A DNA stretch of 64,000 nucleotides from GCA-2718035 sp964435285 (GCA_964435285.1 CAYSYA010000008.1:1-64000), one strand, 5' to 3'. Numbered from the stretch's first letter, positions 8,155 to 18,242 are shown. Notes: generated by a model from the letters alone, not told the origin. Program-made: numbers and translations.

Positions 8155-9747
8155 TTATTTTTTTTTAAACATGTTTTTAATATTAACAGAGAAAAATAAT
8201 AAATAAATAAAACAAAAAACAGTTACTATATATGAGTTTTGAATGCCAATTATGTCAGCAATCTTACCTTGAATTGGTGGAATAATAGCTCCTCCTAATA
8301 TCATCATGATTAAAAAAGAGGAGCCTTGTGAAGTATATTTTCCTAGATTTTTAATGCTTAAAGCAAATATACAAGGCCACATAATTGAGCAACATAATCC
8401 TCCACTTAAAAACGCAAATAATGCAATTTTTCCAGTGGATAAAATACCAATAATCATTGAAAATAAACCTAGAACACTAAATGAAGTCAAAGTTTTTTGT
8501 GCATTTTCTTTAAATTGGTAAAAGGCGAAAGTCTGTATAAAAACACATATAATAAATGGAATTAAATCATAAGTATTAAATCCTGATAATTTATTTACAT
8601 ATAAAATAATGCCAAATGCAACAAATGGAACCAGTAGATAAAGCCACTTTTCATTTTTTTTTGAAGAATTAAAAACAGCAATTGCTCCTGTCCATCTACC
8701 AATCATTAATCCTCCCCAGTAAATTGAAACATAAGGTGTAATTCCGGAATCTTGTATAATTCCCAAATTTAAAACATCACTTTTTAACAATTCTCCTAAA
8801 TTACTTCCAATTGTCACTTCTACACCTACATAAAAAAATATAGCTAACATACCTAAAACTAATTGAGGGTACTTCATTGCTCCCCATCCTTTTGAATTTG
8901 ATTTTGATAATTTATTTACAGAAAATAATCCAATACAAATTATCATTACAGAGGCTAATGATAAAAACAAAATTAATAATTCTGATTTTTCAGAAAGTTT
9001 TTCATTAATTCCTAATCCTTTGTATTCATTGAATATTAAATAAAAACAAATGGTAAGTAAAATTGTAATTATAATTAAAAATTTAGATGCTTTGGGAGCA
9101 GTTCTAAATGATTCATTATTTGTGAAGTTGGGTAATTTTTTGGAAAATATAAAAATTGAAGCGGCAAGTAAAAATAATAATCCAACTATTTTGTAAAGCG
9201 AATACAACTTCGTGTCGTCTATTGGATTAAATAATAATAAGCCTAAAATAATAGGCCCAAGTACAGTTCCAAGGGAGTTTATTCCACCTGCAAAATTTAA
9301 TCTATTAGGACCTTTTTTAATATCGCCAATATTAATAACAAAAGGATTTGCCGCAGTTTGTTGGATTGAGAATCCTAATCCAATAATAAATAAAGCTAAG
9401 AGCATTATTACAAATGAGTTATTCGATAAATTACCAACAACACTTAACATCATGACTTTTGCACCAACTGCAGAAATAATAAGCCCATAAATTATACTGT
9501 ATTTGTAGCCCCAAATATTTATTAAATCAAGTTTCTTTTTACTTGAAAAGATAAATAAAAACAAAGCACCAAAATAATAAGCACCATAAAAAGCAAAATC
9601 AATTAACTGAGATTGAAATTGATCTAAAGAAAAATAAGATTTACAAAATGGAATAAAAATTCCATTTGATGCAGCAATAAAACCCCAGAAAAAAAATACA
9701 GATACTAAAGTATATAATGATGATAAATACTGTTTATTATTTTGCAT
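8155..9747 (-). CDS. MFS sugar transporter, FucP/GluP/NagP-like
   Basis: The protein has 530 residues and at least 12 hydrophobic segments. The N-terminal region (LVSVFFFWGFIAASNG, then FYGAYYFGA) matches the fucose permease / glucose-galactose / N-acetylglucosamine branch of the major facilitator superfamily. QQTAANPFV around residue 130 and the GGAIIPPIQGKIAD stretch near the C-terminus are also typical. It probably carries out H+-coupled uptake of a monosaccharide across the inner membrane; the exact sugar cannot be told. It is divergent from the PNGase F-like gene, with 53 bp between starts, so released glycans could feed this importer (inference). Confidence 0.85.
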   Translation of the reverse strand: MQNNKQYLSSLYTLVSVFFFWGFIAASNGIFIPFCKSYFSLDQFQSQLIDFAFYGAYYFGALFLFIFSSKKKLDLINIWGYKYSIIYGLIISAVGAKVMMLSVVGNLSNNSFVIMLLALFIIGLGFSIQQTAANPFVINIGDIKKGPNRLNFAGGINSLGTVLGPIILGLLLFNPIDDTKLYSLYKIVGLLFLLAASIFIFSKKLPNFTNNESFRTAPKASKFLIIITILLTICFYLIFNEYKGLGINEKLSEKSELLILFLSLASVMIICIGLFSVNKLSKSNSKGWGAMKYPQLVLGMLAIFFYVGVEVTIGSNLGELLKSDVLNLGIIQDSGITPYVSIYWGGLMIGRWTGAIAVFNSSKKNEKWLYLLVPFVAFGIILYVNKLSGFNTYDLIPFIICVFIQTFAFYQFKENAQKTLTSFSVLGLFSMIIGILSTGKIALFAFLSGGLCCSIMWPCIFALSIKNLGKYTSQGSSFLIMMILGGAIIPPIQGKIADIIGIQNSYIVTVFCFIYLLFFSVNIKNMFKKK

Positions 9748-9800
9748 ACTATAATAATAATAACTTAAATTTATTATTTAGTTTAAAAAATACAAATATT

Positions 9801-11717
9801 ATGAAGCATTTATCTATATTTCTATTTCTTTTTTCTTTTGGTTTCTCTTACGCTCAAGAAGATACAACATTTATAATTGGACATGATTATGTTGATATGG
9901 ATTGGTATGGCAACTATGATGCCTGGGCTGAATTCCCAAGTGAAAATAACTCCTATAGAAAAATTTTAATGCATTATGATATGCGATGTTCCTCAAGCGG
10001 TTGTAGTGGTTGGGACTATACAACTAAGATTAGTCTATTAAAAGAAAATGGAGATTATGATGAAAATGGAAATCCAATTTATGTTCACAATCAAACTCTA
10101 GCAAATGTGATTACTCCTTATGGAACTTACATGCAAGGAGCTGGAACTGAAGGGTTTTCTCCTGATTGGGTTCAAAGATTTACATATGATATAACCGATT
10201 TTGCTCCTTTGTTAAAAGATTCGGTATTAATTAGAGCATTTTATGGTGGATGGAGCACAGGATTTAATGTTACTTTGAATTTTGAATTCATTGAAGGAAT
10301 TCCACCCAGAAATGTTATTAATATTCAAAATTTATGGTCAGGTAGTAATTCCTATGCTGATATACAAAATATATTAAATGACTCTCTAGTTTTTATTCCC
10401 ACTGAGGCAAAAAATTCTGCAATGAGAGTCACTATTAGTGGACATGGTCAGGATGGTGAATTTACACCTGGTGTTAATTATAGTATAAATTTAGATAATC
10501 AAAATTTATACACTCAAGAAATATGGAGAGATGACTGTGGTGAAGTGGCATTATATCCTCAAGGTGGAACTTGGGTTTATGATAGAGCAAATTGGTGTCC
10601 TGGTGATAAAGCTACAACCAGATTACATGAATTAACATCATATCTTGAAACAGGTCAAGAAAATTTGTTAGGTTTTAATATTTACAGGCCTAATTGGAAT
10701 CCAGCTGAAGCAAGTTATATATTTGATGCCCAATTAATTACTTATGATGAACCTAATTTTAATCTTGATTTAGCAATTGATGATATTATCGCACCATCAA
10801 CTAAAGATGAACATTTTAGATTTAATCCAAATTGTTCAAGTCCCATTGTGAAAATTAAAAATCAAGGTTCTCAAACTATTACAAGCGCATATATTGTCTA
10901 TGGATTTAACACTCTCTCAGAAAATTGGTTTTATTGGGAGGGTAATCTAAAATTTGGTGAAACTGAATTAATTGAATTACCTCCAATTTCTTGGGATTGG
11001 GATAATCAAAGCTCTTTTTACGCAAGAGTAAATATGCCAAACGGAGTATCACAAGATGATTATACTATTAATGATGTATTAACATCTGATTATGAATACG
11101 TTGAAGAATATCCTAGCACTTTTGCTATGTGGTTTAGAACTAATAATTTTCCAAATGAAAGTTCCTACGAAATTAGAAATAATTTAAATGAATTAATTTT
11201 TTCTAAAACTGGTATGGAAGCAAATACTTTGTATAAAGATACTTTTAATTTAGACCCTGGATGTTATAAGATTAGAATTTTAGATACTGGAGGTAATCCT
11301 AATTTTAACGAAGATGGTTTATCTTGGTGGGCTAATGATGATGGTTCAGGTTATGCTAGATTAAGAGAAGTTCCAGGTGGCTTTTTTAAGTATTATCAAT
11401 CTGATTTTGGAACAGAATTAACTGATTACTTTAGGGTTGGTACCTATTATATGTCTCAATCACAAATTGATAATATATTTTTTGATGTTTACCCTAATCC
11501 ATCATCAGGAAGTTTTAATATTTACCTTGAACTTCCCACAATAAATAATATAAATATTACTGTTTTTGATATTAATGGTAGGGTAGTAAAAGAAATTTCA
11601 AAAGATAATTTTATAAGTCAACTATTTACATTTGATGATTTTCCAAGTGGAATATATACAGTCTTGTTAAATACTGATAATGAAAGAGTAAAAAGAAATA
11701 TAGTTATTACAAAATAG
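9801..11717 (+). CDS. secreted PNGase F-like peptide-N-glycosidase with T9SS sorting domain
   Basis: The protein has 638 residues. I chose the ATG at 9801 because it gives a clean signal peptide (MKHLSIF...SYAQ), whereas an upstream in-frame ATG adds 28 unlikely residues. The double jelly-roll of PNGase F is visible: CSGWDYTT near 66-74 aligns with the CDEWDRYA segment carrying the catalytic Asp of the Elizabethkingia enzyme, and DRANWCPGDK near 261-270 aligns with its DRAGWCPG segment. A glutamate near 220 may match Glu206, while the position of Glu118 appears to be Gly (FYGGWSTG). Alignments are by eye from memory. The last 75 residues are a type A T9SS domain (DVYPNPSSGSF, then GIYTVLL). 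It likely cleaves N-glycans from glycoproteins outside the cell. Confidence 0.85.
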   Translation: MKHLSIFLFLFSFGFSYAQEDTTFIIGHDYVDMDWYGNYDAWAEFPSENNSYRKILMHYDMRCSSSGCSGWDYTTKISLLKENGDYDENGNPIYVHNQTLANVITPYGTYMQGAGTEGFSPDWVQRFTYDITDFAPLLKDSVLIRAFYGGWSTGFNVTLNFEFIEGIPPRNVINIQNLWSGSNSYADIQNILNDSLVFIPTEAKNSAMRVTISGHGQDGEFTPGVNYSINLDNQNLYTQEIWRDDCGEVALYPQGGTWVYDRANWCPGDKATTRLHELTSYLETGQENLLGFNIYRPNWNPAEASYIFDAQLITYDEPNFNLDLAIDDIIAPSTKDEHFRFNPNCSSPIVKIKNQGSQTITSAYIVYGFNTLSENWFYWEGNLKFGETELIELPPISWDWDNQSSFYARVNMPNGVSQDDYTINDVLTSDYEYVEEYPSTFAMWFRTNNFPNESSYEIRNNLNELIFSKTGMEANTLYKDTFNLDPGCYKIRILDTGGNPNFNEDGLSWWANDDGSGYARLREVPGGFFKYYQSDFGTELTDYFRVGTYYMSQSQIDNIFFDVYPNPSSGSFNIYLELPTINNINITVFDINGRVVKEISKDNFISQLFTFDDFPSGIYTVLLNTDNERVKRNIVITK

Positions 11718-12164
11718 TTACATTTGATTATGAGGTTTATTGTTTTTCCAATAGCCTTTTTTAATTGCGCCATTTTTTATTAGAGTACCAAAACCATTCA
11801 TTTTTCCTTCTCTAAGTTCTCCAATATAAATTTCATTATTGTTAAATATTTTTGTGCCCTTACCATTTTCTATTTCATCAATAAATTCTCCTATATATAG
11901 ACTTTTGTTGTCACTATAATTTAAATATGTTCCTTTCCCATTATATAATCCATTTTTGAATTCTCCAACATAAACTGATCCATCAGGCCATATAAAAGTA
12001 CCTTTACCATTCATTTCATCATTCCACCATTCACCAATATAAATACTACCATTCTCAAATTTAAAAGTTCCATTTCCAACCTTACAATTACCAGTTATAC
12101 ACTGGGATGAACAAACTGAAAATAGAAAAAATATAATTACTGAAAAAATTATTTTAATGTTCAT
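11718..12164 (-). CDS. secreted or periplasmic MORN-repeat protein
   Basis: The protein has 148 residues, with a short signal peptide ending near VCSSQC that may be lipoprotein-like. About five MORN repeats follow (YIGEWWNDEMNGKGTF, YVGEFKNGLYNGKGTY, YIGEFIDEIENGKGT, YIGELREGKMNGFGT). MORN repeats form elongated beta-hairpin arrays used for protein or lipid contacts; the role here is unknown. Its stop codon abuts that of the PNGase F-like gene, with no intergenic space. Confidence 0.85.
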   Translation of the reverse strand: MNIKIIFSVIIFFLFSVCSSQCITGNCKVGNGTFKFENGSIYIGEWWNDEMNGKGTFIWPDGSVYVGEFKNGLYNGKGTYLNYSDNKSLYIGEFIDEIENGKGTKIFNNNEIYIGELREGKMNGFGTLIKNGAIKKGYWKNNKPHNQM

Positions 12165-12205
12165 GCTAACAGATTTTTCTTAAATATAATTATAAAATTT
12201 AAATT

Positions 12206-13096
12206 TTATTTTAGTTTTTTTTTGATATAAGAGTTCAAATAAATTGAAATTATAATTATAGATGCTCCTATATAAAAACCAATAGACATTATTTCTTTGT
12301 CATTAAAAAAAATAATTGCTAAAATCATTGCATAAATAGGTTCTAAATTTACACTTATATTCATAGTAAAAGGTTTTATTTTTTTCATAATATCAACACT
12401 AATGAGATAAGCAATTGATGTACATACAACAGAAAGTATTAAAATATAAATAATATCATTTCCTTTTGGGATTAGGTTAAGATCTATTTGTTTATTAATA
12501 AATAAATAAAATAAAGTAAAAGTTGCGCCTCCAATCATTTCATATTTTGTTATTTGAAATGAAGAGTTTCCTCGTTCAATATATATAGAATTTAGTGATG
12601 TAAATATTGATGCAAACATTGCAGATAAAACCGAGAAAAATATTGCCTTTTCTCTAATCTTGAAATTTAAATCTTCAGGTGAAAAAAAAATTATAAGAAC
12701 ACCAATAATAACAAAAAATGAAAGTAAAATTTCATGAATTTTAATCTTATTTTTTTTGAATATCGGGTCTATAAAAGAAGTAAAAAAAGAAGTGGTGGAT
12801 AAGCATGTGACAGCAAGAGAAACATTATAGATGTTTATTGCTTCAAAAAAGAAAATCCAATGAATAGAAATAAGTATACCAGTTCCAAAAAAATATAATT
12901 TATTCTTATAAGAAACATTTTTATTTTTAATAAAAAATAATTCAAATATTGCCAAGCTAAAAAATGCTAATATCATTCTGTTAAAGACAAGTGGTATTGA
13001 TTGCATATTTATTAATTCACCTAAAATACCAGTGAACCCCCAAACAAATATTATTATGTGTAATACAATTAAACTTTGTTTTTTAGATAGTTTCAT
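12206..13096 (-). CDS. EamA/DMT-family membrane transporter
   Basis: The protein has 296 residues and ten predicted hydrophobic helices in two EamA halves. The N-terminal motif (FVWGFTGILGELI) and the C-terminal half with PFTMNISVNLEPIYAMILA are typical of drug/metabolite transporters that export small metabolites. Substrate is unknown. Its start overlaps the end of lgt by 14 nt, so it is likely cotranscribed with lgt and mtaB. Confidence 0.85.
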   Translation of the reverse strand: MKLSKKQSLIVLHIIIFVWGFTGILGELINMQSIPLVFNRMILAFFSLAIFELFFIKNKNVSYKNKLYFFGTGILISIHWIFFFEAINIYNVSLAVTCLSTTSFFTSFIDPIFKKNKIKIHEILLSFFVIIGVLIIFFSPEDLNFKIREKAIFFSVLSAMFASIFTSLNSIYIERGNSSFQITKYEMIGGATFTLFYLFINKQIDLNLIPKGNDIIYILILSVVCTSIAYLISVDIMKKIKPFTMNISVNLEPIYAMILAIIFFNDKEIMSIGFYIGASIIIISIYLNSYIKKKLK

Positions 13097-14249
13097 TTTC
13101 TCTTTTGTTCAAAAGATACATGCTTAAACTTGTTCCAATTAAAAATAAGGATATAGCAATTAATTGACCTTGAGTAATTTCAATTGAAGTTAAGTTATTA
13201 AACCAGATTAATGATTCATTAACTCTGATTTCTTCAATAAAAAATCTTTCGATACCATTAAGGATTAAATAAATTGAAAATAATAATCCACCAATTTTTA
13301 TTTTTTTTCTAATTGACCAAAGAATTCCAAAAATAGCCATACACATAATAGTTTCGTAAATTGGAGTTGGCCAAACAAAAATATTATTGTCTATCATATT
13401 AGTACCACTACTTGTCCCATTTACATATTGGCTAGACCATAGCCATTCAGGGATTAGATTAGGATTAGTAATCTTATTTGGAATACCCCAACAGCCATCA
13501 CCAGACACTTGACAACCAACTCTTCCTATTGCGTATGATAGCATTAATATTGGAGCAAATGCATCAGCTATATGAGGAATTGAAATTTTATTTAGCTTAG
13601 AATAAAAAATTACTCCTAAAGTTCCACAAATTAATCCACCATAAAATGTTAATCCTCCAAATGAAACAAGGTTTTGCCAAGATATTTCAGTTTCAAAAAG
13701 ATAAAATAATTTAGCCCCCAGCACACCAGAGATTAGTGTTACGCCAAGAAGTGTTCCAATTAACTCATGTGGTTTAACATAATTTTTTTTAGGTTCAGTA
13801 TTTTTTTTACTTAAAAAATAATTTAATAAGGAAAGTGTAAGGCCACCTAAAATGTAAATAAATATTTCAGTAAAAGGATTGTTTAGATGAAATGACAAAA
13901 TAATTTCTGGATTTTTTAAAAAATTTTGATAGTTTCCCATCATTATGTATGCAACTTGATAACCAATGAAAAAAGAAAATATTATGTTAAAAATTTTTTC
14001 ATATTTATTTTCATTACTTCTTTTGATTGCTTTAATTTTTCCCTCATTATATAATCTTTCTAATTCATCTTTCAAAAAAATAGATCCAAACAGAAATGCC
14101 ATTGCAATGAAAAAACCATATGTTTGAATTGGTAAATTACTTATTCCAAAAATATCTCCAAACCTAGGATAGCATACTTGTCGACTATAAAGAAATATTA
14201 TAAAAAGTAATAATATAAATAGGTATAAGAATTTTTTATTTTTTTTCAT
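13083..14249 (-). CDS. lgt: prolipoprotein diacylglyceryl transferase
   Basis: The protein has 388 residues, longer than the roughly 260-300 of proteobacterial Lgt. The extra length is an N-terminal helix and a loop insertion around 65-160, as seen in other Bacteroidetes. Core motifs are GGLTFYGGL (198-206), LFYLFE near 181 and the signature around GRVGCQVSGDGCWG (242-255), where the arginine is the essential residue of the family. It transfers diacylglyceryl from phosphatidylglycerol to the lipobox cysteine of prelipoproteins in the inner membrane; several lipoproteins in this window would be substrates. It follows mtaB with no gap. Confidence 0.92.
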   Translation of the reverse strand: MKKNKKFLYLFILLLFIIFLYSRQVCYPRFGDIFGISNLPIQTYGFFIAMAFLFGSIFLKDELERLYNEGKIKAIKRSNENKYEKIFNIIFSFFIGYQVAYIMMGNYQNFLKNPEIILSFHLNNPFTEIFIYILGGLTLSLLNYFLSKKNTEPKKNYVKPHELIGTLLGVTLISGVLGAKLFYLFETEISWQNLVSFGGLTFYGGLICGTLGVIFYSKLNKISIPHIADAFAPILMLSYAIGRVGCQVSGDGCWGIPNKITNPNLIPEWLWSSQYVNGTSSGTNMIDNNIFVWPTPIYETIMCMAIFGILWSIRKKIKIGGLLFSIYLILNGIERFFIEEIRVNESLIWFNNLTSIEITQGQLIAISLFLIGTSLSMYLLNKRENETI

Positions 14250-15536
14250 TTAAGCTGTAATTCCGTTTACATTTCCATTTTTATTTATAGCAACCATTTG
14301 TACGTCTATAACTTTATTTTCAAATTTATCTTGATAAGGAATTTCAATTTTAATATAATTATCTGTATATCCATTAAGTTTTCCTTTTTTTAAATTTTTT
14401 CCTTCAATCAGAGTGGGTCTTGTAGTGTTTATATTTTGTAAATAAAAAATATTTTTCTTTTTTTCAGATAGACTCCTCAAAACTTTACTTCTAAATTTTC
14501 TCTCTTTTTTTGGTACATTTTTTTCTAATTCTTTTGCAACTGTGTTGTCTCTTTCAGAATATGAAAAAACATGTAAATAAGAAATTGGTAATGATTTAAT
14601 AAAATCAACAGTTTCATTAAAATCAGACTCTTCTTCTCCAGGAAATCCAACAATTACATCAGCACCAATACAAACTGAAGGGTTTCGTTTTTTTATATTC
14701 AATATTAATTTTTTATAATCTTTTGTATTATACCTTCTTCTCATAAGTTTTAGTATTTTATCACTCCCAGATTGAAGTGGAATATGAAAGTGAGGTACAA
14801 TATTTTCAGAATTAAGTGCAACATCCAAAATCTCATTAGATAATAAATTTGGTTCAATTGATGAAATTCTAATTCTAATAGAGGGGATTTTTACAATTTC
14901 TTTTAATAAATCTAAAAAACTTTCTTTTTTACCATTAATTCCAAAATCACCAATGTTAACACCTGTTAAAACAATTTCTTTAATATCCTTTTTCTTTAGA
15001 TCATTAATTTCTTTTATAACATTTTTTATTGTGTTACTCCTACTTTTTCCTCTTGCAAGGGGAATTGTACAAAAAGAACATTTATAATTACAGCCATCTT
15101 GGATTTTTAAAAAAGTTCGAGTTCTTTGATTTTCAGAAAATGATTGTTTAAAAGATGTTATTTTCTCTATTGGTTTAACAATTACTGAAGAGTCTTTATT
15201 TGAAATCTGTTTTAAGTATTCCTCTAATTTAAATTTTTCGTTTGCTCCTAATATAAGATTTACACCATTAATTTTTTTTATCTCCTCTGGTTTGAGTTGT
15301 GCATAACAACCCATAATCACTATGATAGATTCAGGTGATTTTTTTTTTATTTTATTGATAATTTGTCTACATTCTTTATTGGCATTTTCTGTTACAGAAC
15401 ATGTGTTAAGTACATAAACATCTGATTTATCTGAAAAATCAGAAATTTTAAAATTTTCATCCTTTAAGTTGTTAGCAATAAAAGATGTTTCAGAAAAATT
15501 TAATTTACATCCAAGAGTGTGAAAAGCAATTTTCAT
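14250..15536 (-). CDS. mtaB: tRNA (t6A37) methylthiotransferase MtaB, radical SAM
   Basis: The protein has 428 residues. The UPF0004 domain carries Cys10 (TLGCKLN), Cys46 and Cys77 for the auxiliary Fe-S cluster. The radical SAM cluster CNYKCSFC is at 149-156, followed by PLARGKSRS. A C-terminal TRAM-like region is present. It converts t6A37 to ms2t6A37 in tRNAs reading ANN codons. The TLGCKLN start is characteristic of MtaB rather than MiaB or RimO. It is the first gene of an mtaB-lgt-EamA run. Confidence 0.92.
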   Translation of the reverse strand: MKIAFHTLGCKLNFSETSFIANNLKDENFKISDFSDKSDVYVLNTCSVTENANKECRQIINKIKKKSPESIIVIMGCYAQLKPEEIKKINGVNLILGANEKFKLEEYLKQISNKDSSVIVKPIEKITSFKQSFSENQRTRTFLKIQDGCNYKCSFCTIPLARGKSRSNTIKNVIKEINDLKKKDIKEIVLTGVNIGDFGINGKKESFLDLLKEIVKIPSIRIRISSIEPNLLSNEILDVALNSENIVPHFHIPLQSGSDKILKLMRRRYNTKDYKKLILNIKKRNPSVCIGADVIVGFPGEEESDFNETVDFIKSLPISYLHVFSYSERDNTVAKELEKNVPKKERKFRSKVLRSLSEKKKNIFYLQNINTTRPTLIEGKNLKKGKLNGYTDNYIKIEIPYQDKFENKVIDVQMVAINKNGNVNGITA

Positions 15537-15626
15537 ATTGCGAAAATAAACAAATCGAATTATATAATTTAAAAAAAAAAGATATATAATCTTGAAAGAT
15601 TATATTTGTTCTTTTATCATTTAATA

Positions 15627-16400
15627 ATGAGAGTACTTTTTTTGTATGTATGGAATTTTTGGTGTTATTTTTCAATGTCAGTTGTTTTTATAATTTCTGC
15701 ATTAATTGGTCTTTTATTATCATTTTTTTCAGACAAACTTTTTTCAAATTTTGTTTTTTTTCTTTCTAAGCTAATAGTTTATTTACTTGGGGTCAAAACT
15801 AAAATCTATGGTAATTATCCTTTAAAAGATAATGATTCTTATATTTATATAGCTAACCACTCTTCTTATTTGGATCCAGTATTTACTACTTATTTAATAA
15901 AAAATAAACACAAATATCTTGGCAAAGCTGAAATTTTAAATTGGCCAATCTTCGGATTTGTTGTTAAAAAATATACTATTGCTGTAAAAAGAGAATTAAA
16001 ACAATCTAGAGCAAAATCAATGGATTTAATGAAAGAAAATTTACTAAATGGTTTTTCTATTGTACTTTACCCTGAAGGAGGTTGGAAAGATGAAAATCAA
16101 CTTCATCCTTATGATATTAAGCCTAATAAAATTTTAAATCAATTTAGAAACGGTGCTTTTAGACTTGCAATTAAAAGTAAAAAGAAAATAGTACCAATTA
16201 GTATGTCAAATGTACATGAAATACATTCATCTAATACAATGATGTTTAAACCAGGAAAAGTTGTTATTAATATTCATAACCCTATTGATCCCAAGGAATT
16301 CAAGTTTAATGAAGAGGGTGTTAATGCATTAAACAAAAAATGCTACTCAATAATTTATAATGATTTAATTAAATATGATAATCGTAAAGAAAAAATTTAA
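15627..16400 (+). CDS. plsC: 1-acyl-sn-glycerol-3-phosphate acyltransferase (PlsC-like)
   Basis: The ATG at 15627 gives 257 residues; an upstream TTG at 15606 is in frame but less likely. An N-terminal membrane anchor is followed by the acyltransferase HX4D motif NHSSYLDP (about 77-84) and the phosphate-binding YPEGGWKDE (about 152-160). It acylates lysophosphatidate to phosphatidate at the inner membrane. Its 3' end overlaps the acetyltransferase gene by 26 nt, which in turn overlaps the next gene, giving a tight three-gene operon. Confidence 0.88.
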   Translation: MRVLFLYVWNFWCYFSMSVVFIISALIGLLLSFFSDKLFSNFVFFLSKLIVYLLGVKTKIYGNYPLKDNDSYIYIANHSSYLDPVFTTYLIKNKHKYLGKAEILNWPIFGFVVKKYTIAVKRELKQSRAKSMDLMKENLLNGFSIVLYPEGGWKDENQLHPYDIKPNKILNQFRNGAFRLAIKSKKKIVPISMSNVHEIHSSNTMMFKPGKVVINIHNPIDPKEFKFNEEGVNALNKKCYSIIYNDLIKYDNRKEKI

Positions 16401-16821
16401 AGAGTTATCCCTTGAAGAACTTTATTTAATTTTGAAGATTAGACAAGAAGTTTTCATAGTTGAACAAAGATGTTTTTATTTAGATTGTGATGATTTGGAT
16501 GAAAAAGCAATTCATTTTTTAGGTTTTTTAAATGGTAAATTAATTTCTTACATGAGAGTTTTATCTAATGAAAATATGAATTTATGGACTTTAGGAAGAA
16601 TTCTAGTTACAAAAAATAACAGAGGAAAAGGTTATGGTGTTGATATAATAAGTGAGGTAATTAAAATTTTAAAGAATTTAAATTCTTCATATACTTTTGA
16701 AATGTCTGCACAAACATATTTAATTAATTTTTATAAAAAATTTAATTTTTACCCAGTTGGAAATGAATATCTTGATGCAGGAATTCCTCATATTAAAATG
16801 GTAAAAAAAAATGATGATTAA
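16375..16821 (+). CDS. GNAT acetyltransferase, ElaA-like
   Basis: The protein has 148 residues. The start region (LILKIRQEVFIVEQRCFYLDCDDLDEKAIHFLG) matches the ElaA branch of GNAT enzymes. The acetyl-CoA-binding turn is in GRILVTKNNRGKGYG (about 77-91), and FYKKFNF near 120 is the usual C-terminal element. The acceptor is unknown. It overlaps both neighbours. Confidence 0.85.
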   Translation: MIIVKKKFKELSLEELYLILKIRQEVFIVEQRCFYLDCDDLDEKAIHFLGFLNGKLISYMRVLSNENMNLWTLGRILVTKNNRGKGYGVDIISEVIKILKNLNSSYTFEMSAQTYLINFYKKFNFYPVGNEYLDAGIPHIKMVKKNDD

Positions 16822-17650
16822 TTTTAATGGCAAAATAGTTTGTGAAGAAGATTTTAATATCAATTATAATAATAGATTCTTTCTTTATGGTGATGGTTTT
16901 TTTGAAACTATAAGAGTATTCAAAGGGGAACCAATTTTTTGGAATGATCACTACTTCAGAATCATTGGTTCTGCATGTATGCTTAGAATTCCTATACCTT
17001 CTTATTTTAACTCTAAATATTTACATAATGATATTATCAAATTGTTGAAGGCAAATAAATTAAGTAATAAATCATGTAGATTGAGGATTATTTTTTTTAG
17101 AGATTCTGAGGGATATTATATGCCAAAAAATGAAACTTTTTCATATGTTATTTCTACTGAATTATTAGAAAAAGATATTTATATTAACAATAAAGAAGGT
17201 TATAAAGTAGATTTATTTAACCAATATAAATTAGGAACTTCCGAGCTAAACAATTTGAAAAGTACTAACAGATTAATTAATATTTTATCTTCTATTTATA
17301 AAGAGGAAAATATGTTAAATGATTCAATTATTATAAACGAAAAAAATAATATCGTTGAGTTTTCATCAGGCAATTTGTTTTTAGTTTTAAATAATCAAAT
17401 AATTACTCCTCCTTTAGATTCTGGGTGTATAAATGGAATTATTAGAAAAAAAATTTTAAGTTTTAATTCATTTAAGAGTTTAAGTATTTTAGAAAAAAAT
17501 ATAAAAACAAGTGATTTATATAACGCCGATGAATTATTTTCTACTAATGTTATAAGTGGAGTAAAAATTATTACTTTTTTTAAGGAAAAAAAATATAGTA
17601 AAAAGTATTCTAGTTTATTAAATGATAAGTTAAATAAACTATTTAGTTAA
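16811..17650 (+). CDS. class IV PLP aminotransferase / aminodeoxychorismate lyase-like (PabC)
   Basis: The protein has 279 residues; MM at the start allows 16811 or 16814. Fold-type IV PLP motifs are present: FLYGDGFFETIRV (24-36), the lysine expected to bind PLP in NLKSTNR (Lys150), and SSGNLFLV near 195 for cofactor phosphate. Bacteroidetes members with this short form are usually 4-amino-4-deoxychorismate lyases of folate synthesis, but branched-chain aminotransferase activity cannot be excluded. The 3' end overlaps the convergent YqgE gene by 8 nt. Confidence 0.82.
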   Translation: MMINFNGKIVCEEDFNINYNNRFFLYGDGFFETIRVFKGEPIFWNDHYFRIIGSACMLRIPIPSYFNSKYLHNDIIKLLKANKLSNKSCRLRIIFFRDSEGYYMPKNETFSYVISTELLEKDIYINNKEGYKVDLFNQYKLGTSELNNLKSTNRLINILSSIYKEENMLNDSIIINEKNNIVEFSSGNLFLVLNNQIITPPLDSGCINGIIRKKILSFNSFKSLSILEKNIKTSDLYNADELFSTNVISGVKIITFFKEKKYSKKYSSLLNDKLNKLFS

Positions 17651-18188
17651 AATGATAATTTCTATTTGATTTAACCCACAATTTATATTTCTCATCTATT
17701 TCTATTATCTCTTTTTCCCAGTTTATACTTTTATTAATAAAATCAATTTTTTTATTAGAAATAACCCAAGAATTTTCATTAATTTCTTTTTCAAGTTGCA
17801 TCTCACCCCAACCGCAGTAACCTAAACAAAAAAATATTTCATCAGGTTTAATTAATTTACAATTTAAGTATTCAGTAATCTGATTAAAGTTTCCTCCTAA
17901 ATATAAATTAGAATTAATTTTTTTACTATTCTCAATTGTTTGATTATTATGAAAATAAAATAAGTTATCAGAACAAACTGGCCCACCGTAATTTACTTTA
18001 ATTGATTTGATTTTTATTTTATCTACTAAATCTGATAAATTATGATTTAGTTTTTTATTTATTATAAATCCTATTTTTTCTTTTTTTAATGAATTTGTAA
18101 TAATTATAATTGTTTTATCAAATCTATTGTCTCCAATAAGTGGGATTGATATTAAAAAACATCCTTTATTTATTATATTTTTTTTCAT
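17643..18188 (-). CDS. YqgE/AlgH family protein
   Basis: The protein has 181 residues. KGCFLISIPLIGDNRFDKT at the N-terminus, NYGGPV in the middle and LGYCGWGEMQLEKEI near the C-terminus are the conserved blocks of the YqgE/AlgH (UPF0301) family. The biochemical role of the family is unsettled. In flavobacteria it commonly sits beside pdxH, as here, with the genes divergent and 54 bp apart. Confidence 0.88.
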   Translation of the reverse strand: MKKNIINKGCFLISIPLIGDNRFDKTIIIITNSLKKEKIGFIINKKLNHNLSDLVDKIKIKSIKVNYGGPVCSDNLFYFHNNQTIENSKKINSNLYLGGNFNQITEYLNCKLIKPDEIFFCLGYCGWGEMQLEKEINENSWVISNKKIDFINKSINWEKEIIEIDEKYKLWVKSNRNYHFN

Positions 18189-18242
18189 TAATCATTCAAA
18201 ATATAGTAAAATAATCACAATTTTGTTTTAAATTTTTAAACT

